A stretch of DNA of 10,290 nucleotides from an uncultured Paenibacillaceae bacterium (GTDB lineage Bacteria > Bacillota > Bacilli > Paenibacillales > CALAME01): positions 1 to 10,290 of the forward strand of contig CALKAN010000398.1 of assembly GCA_937983035.1 (NCBI GenBank), read 5' to 3'. The position numbers were made by a program, and so were the translations under genes. The notes beneath the pieces are model-generated. The model saw nothing but the letters and a program-made list of their open reading frames with translations. It was not told where the DNA came from and did not search any database. Below, piece after piece: positions 1 to 6,564 of the stretch. Positions within the stretch are counted from its first letter, which is position 1, and every line of letters begins with the position of its first letter.

Positions 1-232
1 TGATCGGAATGTCGTGCTTTTTCATCACTTCACGGCACACTTCGTAGCCGTCCAATTTCGGCATCATAATATCCAATATAATAATGTCAGGAAGTTCTTT
101 ATCTATCTTTTCAAGCGCTTCTTCACCATCTTGGGCTTCAATCAAATCAATATCATGTTGTCCAAAAAAAATGCGGAGAATCTCTCTGACGTTCGGATCG
201 TCATCAGCGATCAGCACTTTGTATTGCCCCAT
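1..232 (-). CDS. Response regulator, receiver domain (N-terminal part only)
   Basis: This is the first 77 codons of a two-component response regulator; the rest lies beyond the left edge. What is present is a receiver domain. It has the acidic cluster D10-D11-D12 after a hydrophobic first strand (VLIA), and the phospho-acceptor D54 in the context ILDIMMP, followed by LDGYEV, the usual loop after the acceptor. It would take phosphate from a partner histidine kinase in the cytoplasm. The output domain is not visible, so it cannot be assigned to the OmpR, NarL or stand-alone CheY-like type. The ATG start is supported by a GGGGGGAG ribosome binding site just upstream. The gene has its own extended -10 promoter, placed just after the terminator of the preceding lipoprotein gene, so it is probably transcribed separately. 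No kinase gene is in the window. The receiver identity is firm; subfamily and target are unknown. Confidence 0.9.
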   Translation of the reverse strand, partial: MGQYKVLIADDDPNVREILRIFFGQHDIDLIEAQDGEEALEKIDKELPDIIILDIMMPKLDGYEVCREVMKKHDIPI

Positions 233-271
233 CCGATCTCCCCCCTCTGTTGAAGCGTACACTCTTTCGTA

Positions 272-280
272 ATTATACCA
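272..280 (-). promoter_or_regulatory. Extended -10 promoter for the response regulator gene
   Basis: On the minus strand a perfect TATAAT (277 down to 272) is preceded by TGG, giving the extended -10 form TGnTATAAT. The best -35 at 17-bp spacing is GTTCTT, which is poor, as is common for extended -10 promoters. Transcription would start near 265, upstream of the start codon at 232. The -10 lies in a 7-bp inverted repeat (TAATTAT at 270-276 and ATAATTA at 280-286). Confidence 0.6.
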
Positions 281-290
281 TAATTAAACA

Positions 291-323
291 TAAAAAGAAC
301 CGCCGGCAATTTACCGGCGGTTC
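291..323 (-). terminator. Intrinsic terminator after the lipoprotein gene
   Basis: A perfect 10-bp GC-rich stem (GAACCGCCGG at 297-306 paired with CCGGCGGTTC at 314-323) has a 7-nt loop. On the minus strand it is followed by TTTTTATG. The plus-strand side has no T-run, so this is a minus-strand terminator. It ends about 65 nt after the lipoprotein stop codon and directly before the promoter of the response regulator gene. Confidence 0.85.
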
Positions 324-386
324 TCCAGCAATTGGATACCGATGTCAGATAGATTCTCCAAATGCTGATTTTCACCATATATTGAA

Positions 387-614
387 TTATTCTGCGGCAG
401 GCGCATCGTCAGCTTCTTCTTCGGCTTCATTCCCGTCATCTGTATCTCCATCAACATTGACTTCAGGCACCGGATCTAACAAGCTGCCAGAATTTCCGCC
501 ATTTTGTTCTTGAATGTCGCCGTCAACCGGTTCTTCGCTCGCTCCGCAGCCGGCAAGAAGCGCCAGCCCCATGCCCATCACTACGAAGATCATCATCATT
601 TTTCTTAACATCAT
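387..614 (-). CDS. Small, highly acidic lipoprotein of unknown function
   Basis: The 75-residue product has a classic lipoprotein signal: positively charged R4-K5, a hydrophobic stretch to about residue 20, then the lipobox L-A-G-C with the lipidated cysteine at C23. It should be exported by Sec, cleaved by signal peptidase II and anchored on the outer face of the membrane. The mature part is only 53 residues. It contains 18 Asp/Glu and no Lys or Arg, with clusters such as EAEEEADD near the C-terminus, so it is probably disordered and strongly anionic. There are two adjacent ATG codons (614 and 611). The AAGGAGG site lies 5 nt from the first and 8 nt from the second, so the 74-residue form is equally possible. 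The gene is apparently monocistronic with its own terminator. I do not recognise a family. Cation binding or an envelope role would be speculation. Confidence 0.8.
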   Translation of the reverse strand: MMLRKMMMIFVVMGMGLALLAGCGASEEPVDGDIQEQNGGNSGSLLDPVPEVNVDGDTDDGNEAEEEADDAPAAE

Positions 615-630
615 TATCTCCTCCTTCGAT

Positions 631-674
631 CGATAAGATTCGTTTGGTTTCTCTCTCTGGTTATCATCTTATCG
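631..674. repeat. 9-bp perfect inverted repeat in the lipoprotein gene leader
   Basis: CGATAAGAT at 631-639 is the exact reverse complement of ATCTTATCG at 666-674, separated by 26 nt that include a CT-rich stretch. It lies 17-60 nt upstream of the lipoprotein start codon. It could be an operator with half-sites about 3.5 helical turns apart, or an mRNA hairpin upstream of the ribosome binding site. No convincing -35/-10 pair was found near it. Confidence 0.5.
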
Positions 675-760
675 CGAAAAAATGAACAGACTATTGCCAA
701 TCTGTTAACATTTATGAAGGAGATTTTAAAATTTATTGGAATAGAATAGAAAATATTAAA

Positions 761-1633
761 TTACAAGCGATAATATTTAATTAATGCCTGCGTGCCGTCG
801 TTTTCAAAGCCGGCATCGGCTAAACGCTGATATAAGCTTTCAGCTAATTGCAAGCCGGGCAGCTCGATATTCATTTCTTTTGCAGCTTCCAATGCGATGG
901 CCATGTCTTTCAAAAAATGTTTGATATAGAAACCCGGCGCATAATCCTCATTCAGCATGCGGGGAGCCAAATTGCTCAAAGACCAGCTTCCAGCCGCGCC
1001 TGCCTCAATGCTTTGCAGCACGCGGCGCGGATCGAGCCCTGCTGAGTGCGCGTAAACGATCGCTTCGCATACCCCCATCATATTGGAAGCGATGGCAATT
1101 TGATTGCACATTTTCGCATGCTGTCCGGAACCTGCCGGCCCTTGCAAAACAACATTCGTCCCCATTTGCAGCAAGATAGGTTTTACGTTTTCAAAATCCG
1201 CTTCATCGCCGCCGACCATTATCGTCAGTTTCGCATCTCTTGCGCCAATGTCGCCGCCCGAAACGGGCGCGTCCAATGCTTTTAAATGTTTCTTGGCCGC
1301 CTCTGCATAAATTTTCTGCGCCAAACTCGGTTTTGAAGTCGTCATATCGATCAAATAAGTTCCCGGCTTTGCACGTTCAACGATTCCGCCTTCCCCCAAG
1401 TAAACTTTCTCCACATCATGCGGATATCCCACGATCGTAATGACCACATCCGCCTGCGCCGCCGCTTCGCCCGGGCTTTCGCACCAAACAGCGCCGCGTT
1501 CCTCTAATTCTTTCGCTTTCTCCCGCGTGCGGTTGTACACGTACAGTTCATGACCCGCGTTCAGCAAATGCCCCGCCATGCTTTTTCCCATCACGCCTGT
1601 TCCGATAAATGCGATTTTTTTCAATTGTGACAT
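761..1633 (-). CDS. ykwC: YkwC-type NAD(P)-dependent beta-hydroxyacid dehydrogenase
   Basis: A 290-residue cytoplasmic oxidoreductase of the 3-hydroxyisobutyrate dehydrogenase / 2-hydroxy-3-oxopropionate (tartronate semialdehyde) reductase family. The N-terminal Rossmann fold carries GTGVMG at residues 11-16. The substrate loop DAPVSGG is at 121-127. The catalytic lysine is K174 in GPAGSGQHAKMCNQ, with N177 following, and the conserved KD pair is K242-D243 in the all-alpha C-terminal domain. Length and motifs are full and intact. The pattern closely matches what I recall of Bacillus subtilis YkwC, including VGYPxDVE and LIDMTTSKPSLA, whose true substrate is not settled. The ATG is preceded by GGGAGGAA at 7-nt spacing. 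The gene diverges from the TPR gene, and their -10 boxes overlap. No terminator is evident after its stop. Family assignment is firm; the symbol rests on remembered similarity. Confidence 0.88.
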   Translation of the reverse strand: MSQLKKIAFIGTGVMGKSMAGHLLNAGHELYVYNRTREKAKELEERGAVWCESPGEAAAQADVVITIVGYPHDVEKVYLGEGGIVERAKPGTYLIDMTTSKPSLAQKIYAEAAKKHLKALDAPVSGGDIGARDAKLTIMVGGDEADFENVKPILLQMGTNVVLQGPAGSGQHAKMCNQIAIASNMMGVCEAIVYAHSAGLDPRRVLQSIEAGAAGSWSLSNLAPRMLNEDYAPGFYIKHFLKDMAIALEAAKEMNIELPGLQLAESLYQRLADAGFENDGTQALIKYYRL

Positions 1634-1674
1634 TGCAGCTTCCTCCCAGCTCCTATTTTTTTCATTTTAAAAAG

Positions 1675-1703
1675 AGTATAATACAGGTTAAACATAATTT
1701 GAA
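1675..1703 (-). promoter_or_regulatory. Promoter of ykwC
   Basis: On the minus strand TTCAAA (1703-1698) stands 17 bp from TATACT (1680-1675). The start point would be near 1668, about 35 nt before the start codon. The -10 overlaps the plus-strand TATAAT of the TPR gene by four bases. Confidence 0.55.
1677..1682 (+). promoter_or_regulatory. -10 element of the TPR gene
   Basis: A perfect TATAAT lies 43 nt upstream of the TPR start codon. The -35 at 17-bp spacing (TATTTT) is poor, so this promoter may be weak or assisted by a regulator. Its position also argues against longer TPR forms starting upstream of about 1690. Confidence 0.5.
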
Positions 1704-1725
1704 TGGTGGAGGAGTATTTGCAACA

Positions 1726-2541
1726 ATGACAGGCATGAAAATTTTAGGATCGATCGCAGCCATCATCATTGCATTCATCGTTCATCCAGGGCTGGGAATG
1801 CTGACGCTCGCATTGCTCTTTCTGTATTTAATTTGGGCGGGCAGGCCGAGATTGTACGCATACCGCGGAAGCGTTCAATATGCGAACGGGGACGTGGAAG
1901 GAGCACTGAAATATTATGAAAAAGCTTATTCACTTCCCGGGATCAAGCCGAACCAGCGAATCGGATACGGATATTTGCTGCTGAAGCTGGGCGATTTGGA
2001 CAAAGCAGAAAAAGTGATCACAGACGTGTTGAAAGAAAAGCTGAATCGCGACGAAACGATCGTGGCTTATTCCAATTACGCCATCTTGCAATGGAAAAAA
2101 GGCGATTTGGACGGAGCCATTCAAACGCTTGAAGAAACGCTGGCCAATTATAAAAATACGACGCTGTACATCAGCTTAGGTTACTTTCTGATTGAAAAAG
2201 GCGATCTGGAGCGCGCGCTCGCCTTTAACCGGGAAGCGTATGAATTTAATGATTCTGATCCTGCCGTTATGGACAACTACGCCTATTGCCTTTATTTAAA
2301 AGGCGAACTAAACGAAGCGGAATCCATCTATGAAAAGGCAGCCGAAAAAAATCCGCGTTTCCCAGAATTTTATTACAATTACGGACTGGTCTTGTCTGCG
2401 CTGAATAAGTTAGACGAAGCAGAAAGCCAGTTTAAAAAATCATTGGAAATGAAGCCCTCCCTCATAAACGCGGTAACAAAAGAAAAAGTCGATGAGCAGC
2501 TGCGGATCATACAAGAAAAAAGAAGTGAATTGCAATCTTAA
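1726..2541 (+). CDS. Membrane-anchored tetratricopeptide repeat protein
   Basis: The 271-residue product starts with two closely spaced hydrophobic segments (about residues 5-19 and 24-38), probably two membrane helices or a hairpin. About five TPR-like helix pairs follow from residue 44 to 243. The repeat signature is clear in segments such as GDVEGALKYYEKA (55-67), GDLDKAEKV (89-97), GDLDGAIQTLEE (126-137), GDLERALAFNREA (159-171), GELNEAESIYEKA (193-205) and NKLDEAESQFKKSL (227-240). TPRs bind peptides or partner proteins, so this is probably a scaffold at the cytoplasmic membrane face; no partner is indicated. I chose ATG 1726 because GGAGGAG lies 11 nt upstream and the -10 box at 1677-1682 makes the open frame further upstream untranscribed. 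ATG 1735 is an alternative. It ends 18 nt before a hairpin and converges on the Na/Pi transporter gene. The fold is firm; the role is unknown. Confidence 0.85.
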   Translation: MTGMKILGSIAAIIIAFIVHPGLGMLTLALLFLYLIWAGRPRLYAYRGSVQYANGDVEGALKYYEKAYSLPGIKPNQRIGYGYLLLKLGDLDKAEKVITDVLKEKLNRDETIVAYSNYAILQWKKGDLDGAIQTLEETLANYKNTTLYISLGYFLIEKGDLERALAFNREAYEFNDSDPAVMDNYAYCLYLKGELNEAESIYEKAAEKNPRFPEFYYNYGLVLSALNKLDEAESQFKKSLEMKPSLINAVTKEKVDEQLRIIQEKRSELQS

Positions 2542-2558
2542 CGTGAGCATCGAAACGA

Positions 2559-2586
2559 AAGCACCGCGCAATAATGCGCGGTGCTT
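2559..2586. terminator. Shared hairpin between convergent TPR and Na/Pi genes
   Basis: A perfect 12-bp stem (AAGCACCGCGCA at 2559-2570 with TGCGCGGTGCTT at 2575-2586) has a 4-nt loop. It starts about 18 nt from the stop codon of each convergent gene. Neither side has a clean T-run. The minus side (stem ending in CTT, then TCGTTTCG) is richer in T than the plus side, so it may work better for the transporter gene. A bidirectional terminator is the natural reading. Confidence 0.7.
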
Positions 2587-2603
2587 GCCATATTTCCCCC
2601 TCT

Positions 2604-4223
2604 TTATTCTCCATGCAGAACATATTGCGCGATATTTTTGGAGTGGTCGCCAACGCGTTCCAAGTTGCTTAATATGTCTAGAAAAACTGCGCCCGAATTG
2701 CCGGAACATAAATTTTGATTCAATCTTCGAATATGATTTTTCCGATACGTTTTTTCCATTTCGTCCAATTCTTCTTCTTTCTCCAGCACCATATTGGCTT
2801 TGTCCGGATCATGCTTATCCAGTGCGTCGAGGGCCAACATAATCAGCTCGTCCGCTTTTTGGATCATTTGATTCAGTTCTCCCATCGCTTCTTCGGAAAA
2901 TTCAACTTTCTTGCTTTCAGAATAATCCGCCAGCTCCATAATGTTCTCGGCATGGTCGCCAATCCGCTCGATATCATTGATCGACTGCATAAGAATCGAT
3001 GCCTTGGTCGATTCTTGCTCATTTAATGAAGCTTGCTGCAAGCTGACCATATATTCCGTAATCTTTCGATCCAGCATGTTGATCAGTTTTTCCTTTTGCA
3101 CCGACATGTCTCTTGCTTCCTCATCCCGCGTCAAAAAGTAGTTCGTCGCGTCTTGCAAGCTTTCCCTGGCGATGCTGCCCATCCGCAAAATTTCATGTTT
3201 CGCTTGCCCTAATCCGACGGACGGGTTGTTCAGCAGCCTTTTATCCAAATATTTGGCCGTAAATTCTAATGTTTTCACTTCTCCAGGAATCAACTTCGTA
3301 ACGATATACGCAAGCACGCCGACGAAAGGAAGCTGAATGATCACATTGGAAATATTGAAAAAACCGTGCGCATAAGCGATTTGCATGCGAATGTCCGCAT
3401 GCGTAATCGAACCGAGCCAAGAGATCAAATCGTGCACAGGCCTTAAGGCGATAACAAATAAAGCGGCGCCGAGTAAATTGAAAATTACGTGAACGGCTGC
3501 CGCTCGTCTCGCTGCCAATGTTGCCCCGATCGATGCCAGCACCGCAGTGATGGTCGTGCCGATGTTATCCCCAAACAGCACCGGCAGCGCCTCACGCAGC
3601 TCGATCATTCCTTCGCCGGCCAACGTCTGCAAGATTCCGATCGCAGCCGTGGAGCTTTGAATAATCACCGTAAAGACCGTGCCTACGAATACGCCTAACA
3701 GCGGGTTCACCGACAATTGTGCAATAAAATCATGGAACAGTTGCAGATTGCTCAATGGCTTCACGCCGCTGCTCATCGTGGACAGCCCCAGAAACAGCAT
3801 GCCGAAGCCAAACAAAATTTGTCCGATATATTGCACATTTTTTTTCTTAAAGAAAAACAGCAAGATAGCGCCTGCCGCAATGACAGGCAGCGCATAATCT
3901 TCAATTTTCAGCCCGATGATGAACGCGGTCATGGTCGTCCCAATATTCGCGCCCATAATAATGCCGATCGCCTGCCGCAATGTCATCAAGCCGGCATTGA
4001 CGAGACCGATCGCCATCACAGTTGTTCCGGATGATGTCTGGATGAGAACGGTCACAACGATCCCGATCAAAACGCCCATGAGCGGGTTCGTCGTATATTT
4101 TTCAATGATTTGCCTCATCCTGTCTCCGGCTGTTTTCTGCAGGCCGTCTGACATATATTTGATGCCAAACAAAAAAATGCCCAGCCCGCCGACAAATTTA
4201 AAGATGAGATCTTGCCAATCCAC
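2604..4223 (-). CDS. Na+/phosphate cotransporter family protein with C-terminal PhoU domain
   Basis: A 539-residue inner membrane protein of the NptA/PNaS type, predicted to import phosphate with sodium. The membrane part (about 1-310) has the duplicated signature of the family: QTSSGTT at 62-68 and GANIGTT at 91-97 in the first half, QSSTAA at 189-194 and GDNIGTT at 218-224 in the second. After about residue 340 comes a cytoplasmic helical PhoU-like region with its two repeats, marked by DIERIGDHAENI (417-428) and LERVGDHSKNI (521-531). Such fused PhoU domains probably tune transport. I chose the GTG at 4223: it has GGGGG 7 nt upstream, the protein then begins at DWQDL like relatives I recall, and a promoter covers the region further up. 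An in-frame TTG at 4298 would add 25 residues but lies inside the -35 box. It resembles the YqeW type of Bacillus. No phosphate-regulon box was recognised. Confidence 0.9.
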   Translation of the reverse strand: MDWQDLIFKFVGGLGIFLFGIKYMSDGLQKTAGDRMRQIIEKYTTNPLMGVLIGIVVTVLIQTSSGTTVMAIGLVNAGLMTLRQAIGIIMGANIGTTMTAFIIGLKIEDYALPVIAAGAILLFFFKKKNVQYIGQILFGFGMLFLGLSTMSSGVKPLSNLQLFHDFIAQLSVNPLLGVFVGTVFTVIIQSSTAAIGILQTLAGEGMIELREALPVLFGDNIGTTITAVLASIGATLAARRAAAVHVIFNLLGAALFVIALRPVHDLISWLGSITHADIRMQIAYAHGFFNISNVIIQLPFVGVLAYIVTKLIPGEVKTLEFTAKYLDKRLLNNPSVGLGQAKHEILRMGSIARESLQDATNYFLTRDEEARDMSVQKEKLINMLDRKITEYMVSLQQASLNEQESTKASILMQSINDIERIGDHAENIMELADYSESKKVEFSEEAMGELNQMIQKADELIMLALDALDKHDPDKANMVLEKEEELDEMEKTYRKNHIRRLNQNLCSGNSGAVFLDILSNLERVGDHSKNIAQYVLHGE

Positions 4224-4269
4224 ACCGCAACCCCCATTTTTTTCGTTTCCTTTTTTTGTCCACCTACAT

Positions 4270-4298
4270 AATATAAACACATTCAGCAAGTTCCGCAA
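4270..4298 (-). promoter_or_regulatory. Promoter of the Na/Pi cotransporter gene
   Basis: On the minus strand TTGCGG (4298-4293) stands 17 bp from TATATT (4275-4270). Transcription would start near 4263, about 40 nt before the GTG start at 4223. Confidence 0.5.
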
Positions 4299-4526
4299 CT
4301 ATTTTCAGCCGCGATTCGACAATATTTATACCGTTTTCATCAAAGTTGACAGCTTCAAAGCGCGTGGTTGACGCCTCAACGGCTGGAACAGTGATTTGCA
4401 TTCAGGCGGGAGTTCAATTACAATCATGGTTGATGCACAAACCGTCATATTTTCTGTTTTTTTACCTACTTTACTATCTTAACCAGGCAGTAATTTTATC
4501 AACACTTTAAAAGCAGGTGAAACATA
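4299..4526. other. Intergenic region between Na/Pi transporter promoter and nagB
   Basis: Together with the transporter leader (4224-4298) this makes a 303-bp non-coding gap. It holds a perfect TTGACA (4346-4351) that lacks a fitting -10, a short inverted repeat GTTGA-CGCC-TCAAC (4367-4380), and a T-rich stretch (4451-4463). There are two weak nagB -10 candidates: TACTAT (4472-4477), and TTTTAT (4494-4499) with TTTACT 18 bp upstream. The nagB ribosome binding site AGGTGA ends 6-7 nt before its ATG. I see no clear NagR/GntR-type palindrome and only a poor catabolite-repression (cre) match. Confidence 0.4.
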
Positions 4527-5255
4527 ATGAACATTGAAATTTTTCAAACGGAAGAACAGCTTGACCGCCGAGCAGCGGAAATCATTGCTGAAGTGGTGAA
4601 GACCGAAGATCATCCAACGCTGGGCTTGGCCACCGGCGGAACCCCTGTAGGCACTTACAAAGCTTTAATTGAATTGCATCAACAACAAAAATTCACGTTC
4701 AAGCATGTCCGCACAGCGAATCTGGACGAGTATGTCGGCCTGCCGAAAGATCATGAACAAAGCTATTATTACTATATGAACGAACATTTATTCAAACATA
4801 TTGATCTGCCTTTGGATCAGGCTCATATCCCTGACGGCACCGCATCAGATCTTGACGCAGAATGCCGCCGCTATGATGACATTTTAGCATCTTTCGGCCG
4901 CATAGACGTGCAAATTCTCGGCATTGGACATAACGGCCATATCGGTTTCAATGAGCCCGCAGACGCGCTTCAAGCTGGAACTCACTGCGTGCAATTAACC
5001 GATGATACGATTCAAGCGAACGCTCGCTTCTTCTCTTCGATTGATGAAGTTCCTAAACAAGCGATCACGGTCGGCGTCGGACCGATTCTGAAAGCGAAGA
5101 AAATATTGCTGCTCGCGAAAGGAGAAAGCAAAGCTGATATTTTGCATCAAGCATTAAAAGGGCCGATCACTACGCAATGCCCAGCTTCCTTGTTGCAAAC
5201 TCATCCGAATCTGTATGTGCTCGCAGATGAAGCTGCCGGGAGGAAGTTAAAATGA
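4527..5255 (+). CDS. nagB: Glucosamine-6-phosphate deaminase NagB
   Basis: Converts glucosamine 6-phosphate to fructose 6-phosphate and ammonia, linking amino sugar breakdown to glycolysis in the cytoplasm. The 242-residue product is the short form typical of Bacillota, without the C-terminal extension of the allosteric enterobacterial enzyme. Visible motifs are the phosphate loop GLATGGTPVG (33-42), NLDEYVGL with the base D67 (65-72), and GIGHNGHIGFNEP (132-144) with H138 and E143. N136 replaces the aspartate of the E. coli enzyme, as is usual in Bacillus-type NagB. AGGTGA stands at good spacing before the ATG. The last codons overlap nagA by 4 bp (ATGA), so the two are translationally coupled. 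The order nagB then nagA is the reverse of the B. subtilis nagA-nagB-nagR operon, and no nagR is adjacent here. Confidence 0.96.
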   Translation: MNIEIFQTEEQLDRRAAEIIAEVVKTEDHPTLGLATGGTPVGTYKALIELHQQQKFTFKHVRTANLDEYVGLPKDHEQSYYYYMNEHLFKHIDLPLDQAHIPDGTASDLDAECRRYDDILASFGRIDVQILGIGHNGHIGFNEPADALQAGTHCVQLTDDTIQANARFFSSIDEVPKQAITVGVGPILKAKKILLLAKGESKADILHQALKGPITTQCPASLLQTHPNLYVLADEAAGRKLK

Positions 5256-6439
5256 GCGAACAGCAAAAAACGGTCATCCGGCATGCAAAAATCGTTACAG
5301 AAGAAGAAACGATTCAAGACGGCGCGCTCGTCATCAGCGAAGGCACCATTGAATTCATCGGGACAGAAGAAGCATTTGCCGCTCAACAATCGTATCAAAA
5401 GCTGCCGTCTGTGGACTACGAAGGAGACTGGCTGCTTCCCGGCTTTATCGATGTCCATGTGCACGGCGGCTTCGGCCACGACTTTATGGAAGCAAACGAT
5501 GCTGCGTTGGAACGCATTACGCGATTCCATGCCCAAAATGGAACAACGACGATGCTGGCAACGACGGTTACAGCTCCGAAAGAAGCCATTGACCGCGTGC
5601 TGGCCGGCGTGAACAGCTGGCAAGAAAACGAAGTTAAAGGTGCTCGCCTTGCAGGAGTGCATCTGGAAGGGCCGTTTTTAAGCAAGGTGTTCCCCGGCGC
5701 GCAAAATCCGGAGCATATGATCCCTGCTCGCATCGATTGGTTGGAAGAATGGACCTCAGCTTACCCCGGCTTAATTCGCATGATGACGTTAGCGCCTGAA
5801 GTGGAAGGCAACATGGACTGCATCGAATGGCTGAGGAAAAACAACATCGTCGCCGCTTGCGGACATACAGATGCTGAATATGAGGAAATTTTGGAAGCAA
5901 AGAAGCGCGGTCTGCAGCATGCGGTGCATACGTTCAATGCGATGAAACCTCTCCATCACCGCAACCCTGGAACGGTCGGAGCTGTGCTGACGGATGATGA
6001 CATCAGCTGTGAAATTATTGCCGACGGGCATCACGTTCATCCGGCTTGCATCGATTTGCTCGTCCGTGCCAAAGGACGCGACCGGCTCATTCTCATAACG
6101 GACGCGATGTCTGCTGCAGGCATGGAAGACGGGGAATACAATTTAGGAGATTTAAAAGTTCGAGTCAAAGACGGCGTAGCTCGCCTGAAAGAAGGAGAAT
6201 CATTAGCAGGAAGCACATTAACGATGATTCAAGCGTTTCGATTTTTCGTCGAAACGGTGGGCGTTTCCATAGAAGAAACAAGCCGCATGGCCAGCGGCAA
6301 CCCCGCTCGCCTCATCGGCTTGGACGATGAAATCGGGTCCATCTCCCTCGGAAAAAAAGCCGACTTGCTTCGGTTGGATTCCAAGCTTCAATTGAAAGAA
6401 GTCTGGAGAGACGGTCAGCTCATCGATAACAAAAACTGA
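5252..6439 (+). CDS. nagA: N-acetylglucosamine-6-phosphate deacetylase NagA
   Basis: Removes acetate from N-acetylglucosamine 6-phosphate, supplying glucosamine 6-phosphate to the NagB encoded just upstream. The 395-residue amidohydrolase has the full family length. Motifs are PGFIDVHVHGG (63-73, H69 and H71), HLEGPF (137-142) with the metal ligand E139, ACGHTDA (202-208) with H205, HAVHTFNAM (223-231) with H226, ADGHHVHP (257-264), and the catalytic aspartate D284 in LITDAMSAAG (281-290). The C-terminal SGNPARLIGL and GSISLGKKADL segments close the small beta domain. The ribosome binding site (GGGAGG) lies inside the end of nagB and the start overlaps its stop. The gene ends the operon; a strong terminator follows at 6506-6544. 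The catalytic set looks complete, so an active enzyme is expected. Confidence 0.96.
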   Translation: MSEQQKTVIRHAKIVTEEETIQDGALVISEGTIEFIGTEEAFAAQQSYQKLPSVDYEGDWLLPGFIDVHVHGGFGHDFMEANDAALERITRFHAQNGTTTMLATTVTAPKEAIDRVLAGVNSWQENEVKGARLAGVHLEGPFLSKVFPGAQNPEHMIPARIDWLEEWTSAYPGLIRMMTLAPEVEGNMDCIEWLRKNNIVAACGHTDAEYEEILEAKKRGLQHAVHTFNAMKPLHHRNPGTVGAVLTDDDISCEIIADGHHVHPACIDLLVRAKGRDRLILITDAMSAAGMEDGEYNLGDLKVRVKDGVARLKEGESLAGSTLTMIQAFRFFVETVGVSIEETSRMASGNPARLIGLDDEIGSISLGKKADLLRLDSKLQLKEVWRDGQLIDNKN

Positions 6440-6462
6440 CAAAATCAGCGGTTGCACCGCTG
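6440..6462 (-). terminator. Probable terminator of the hydrolase/small-protein operon
   Basis: CAGCGGT (6446-6452) pairs with ACCGCTG (6456-6462) around a 3-nt loop. On the minus strand the stem is followed by ATTTTGTCAGTTTTTG. It lies about 100 nt after the stop of the 78-residue protein gene. The T-run is broken, so strength is uncertain. On the plus strand it comes just after nagA but has no T-run. Confidence 0.45.
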
Positions 6463-6505
6463 CCGAAACAAGTCGAATGATTGCTGTTCATCCATAAATT
6501 TGCGC

Positions 6506-6544
6506 TTGCCCGGGAAATGTTTTCTGCAACCGGGCAATTTTTTT
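6506..6544 (+). terminator. Intrinsic terminator of the nagBA operon
   Basis: TTGCCCGG (6506-6513) pairs with CCGGGCAA (6530-6537) around a 16-nt loop and is followed directly by seven T. It lies 66 nt after the nagA stop codon. It is oriented for plus-strand transcription. Confidence 0.85.
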
Positions 6545-6564
6545 CGTTCATGTTCCTATTTCGA

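Noticed and set aside
1609..1725. N-terminal extension of the TPR protein
   Set aside because: It would start inside ykwC and upstream of the TATAAT box, and it lacks a ribosome binding site, whereas ATG 1726 follows GGAGGAG.
4354..4368. Catabolite-responsive (cre) element upstream of nagB
   Set aside because: It has three mismatches in fixed positions of the consensus I know and lies about 160 nt from the gene, so it is too weak to call.
3916..4371. A 151-codon plus-strand open frame
   Set aside because: It lies antisense to the Na/Pi cotransporter gene, whose family motifs are clear. It has no ribosome binding site I trust and reads like a codon shadow.
4346..4374. TTGACA as part of a strong nagB promoter
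   Set aside because: At 16-18 bp spacing the -10 position reads TTGACG, TGACGC or GACGCC, none of which resembles TATAAT.
5201..5662. A 153-codon minus-strand open frame
   Set aside because: It is antisense to nagB/nagA, both well supported, and shows no recognisable domain.
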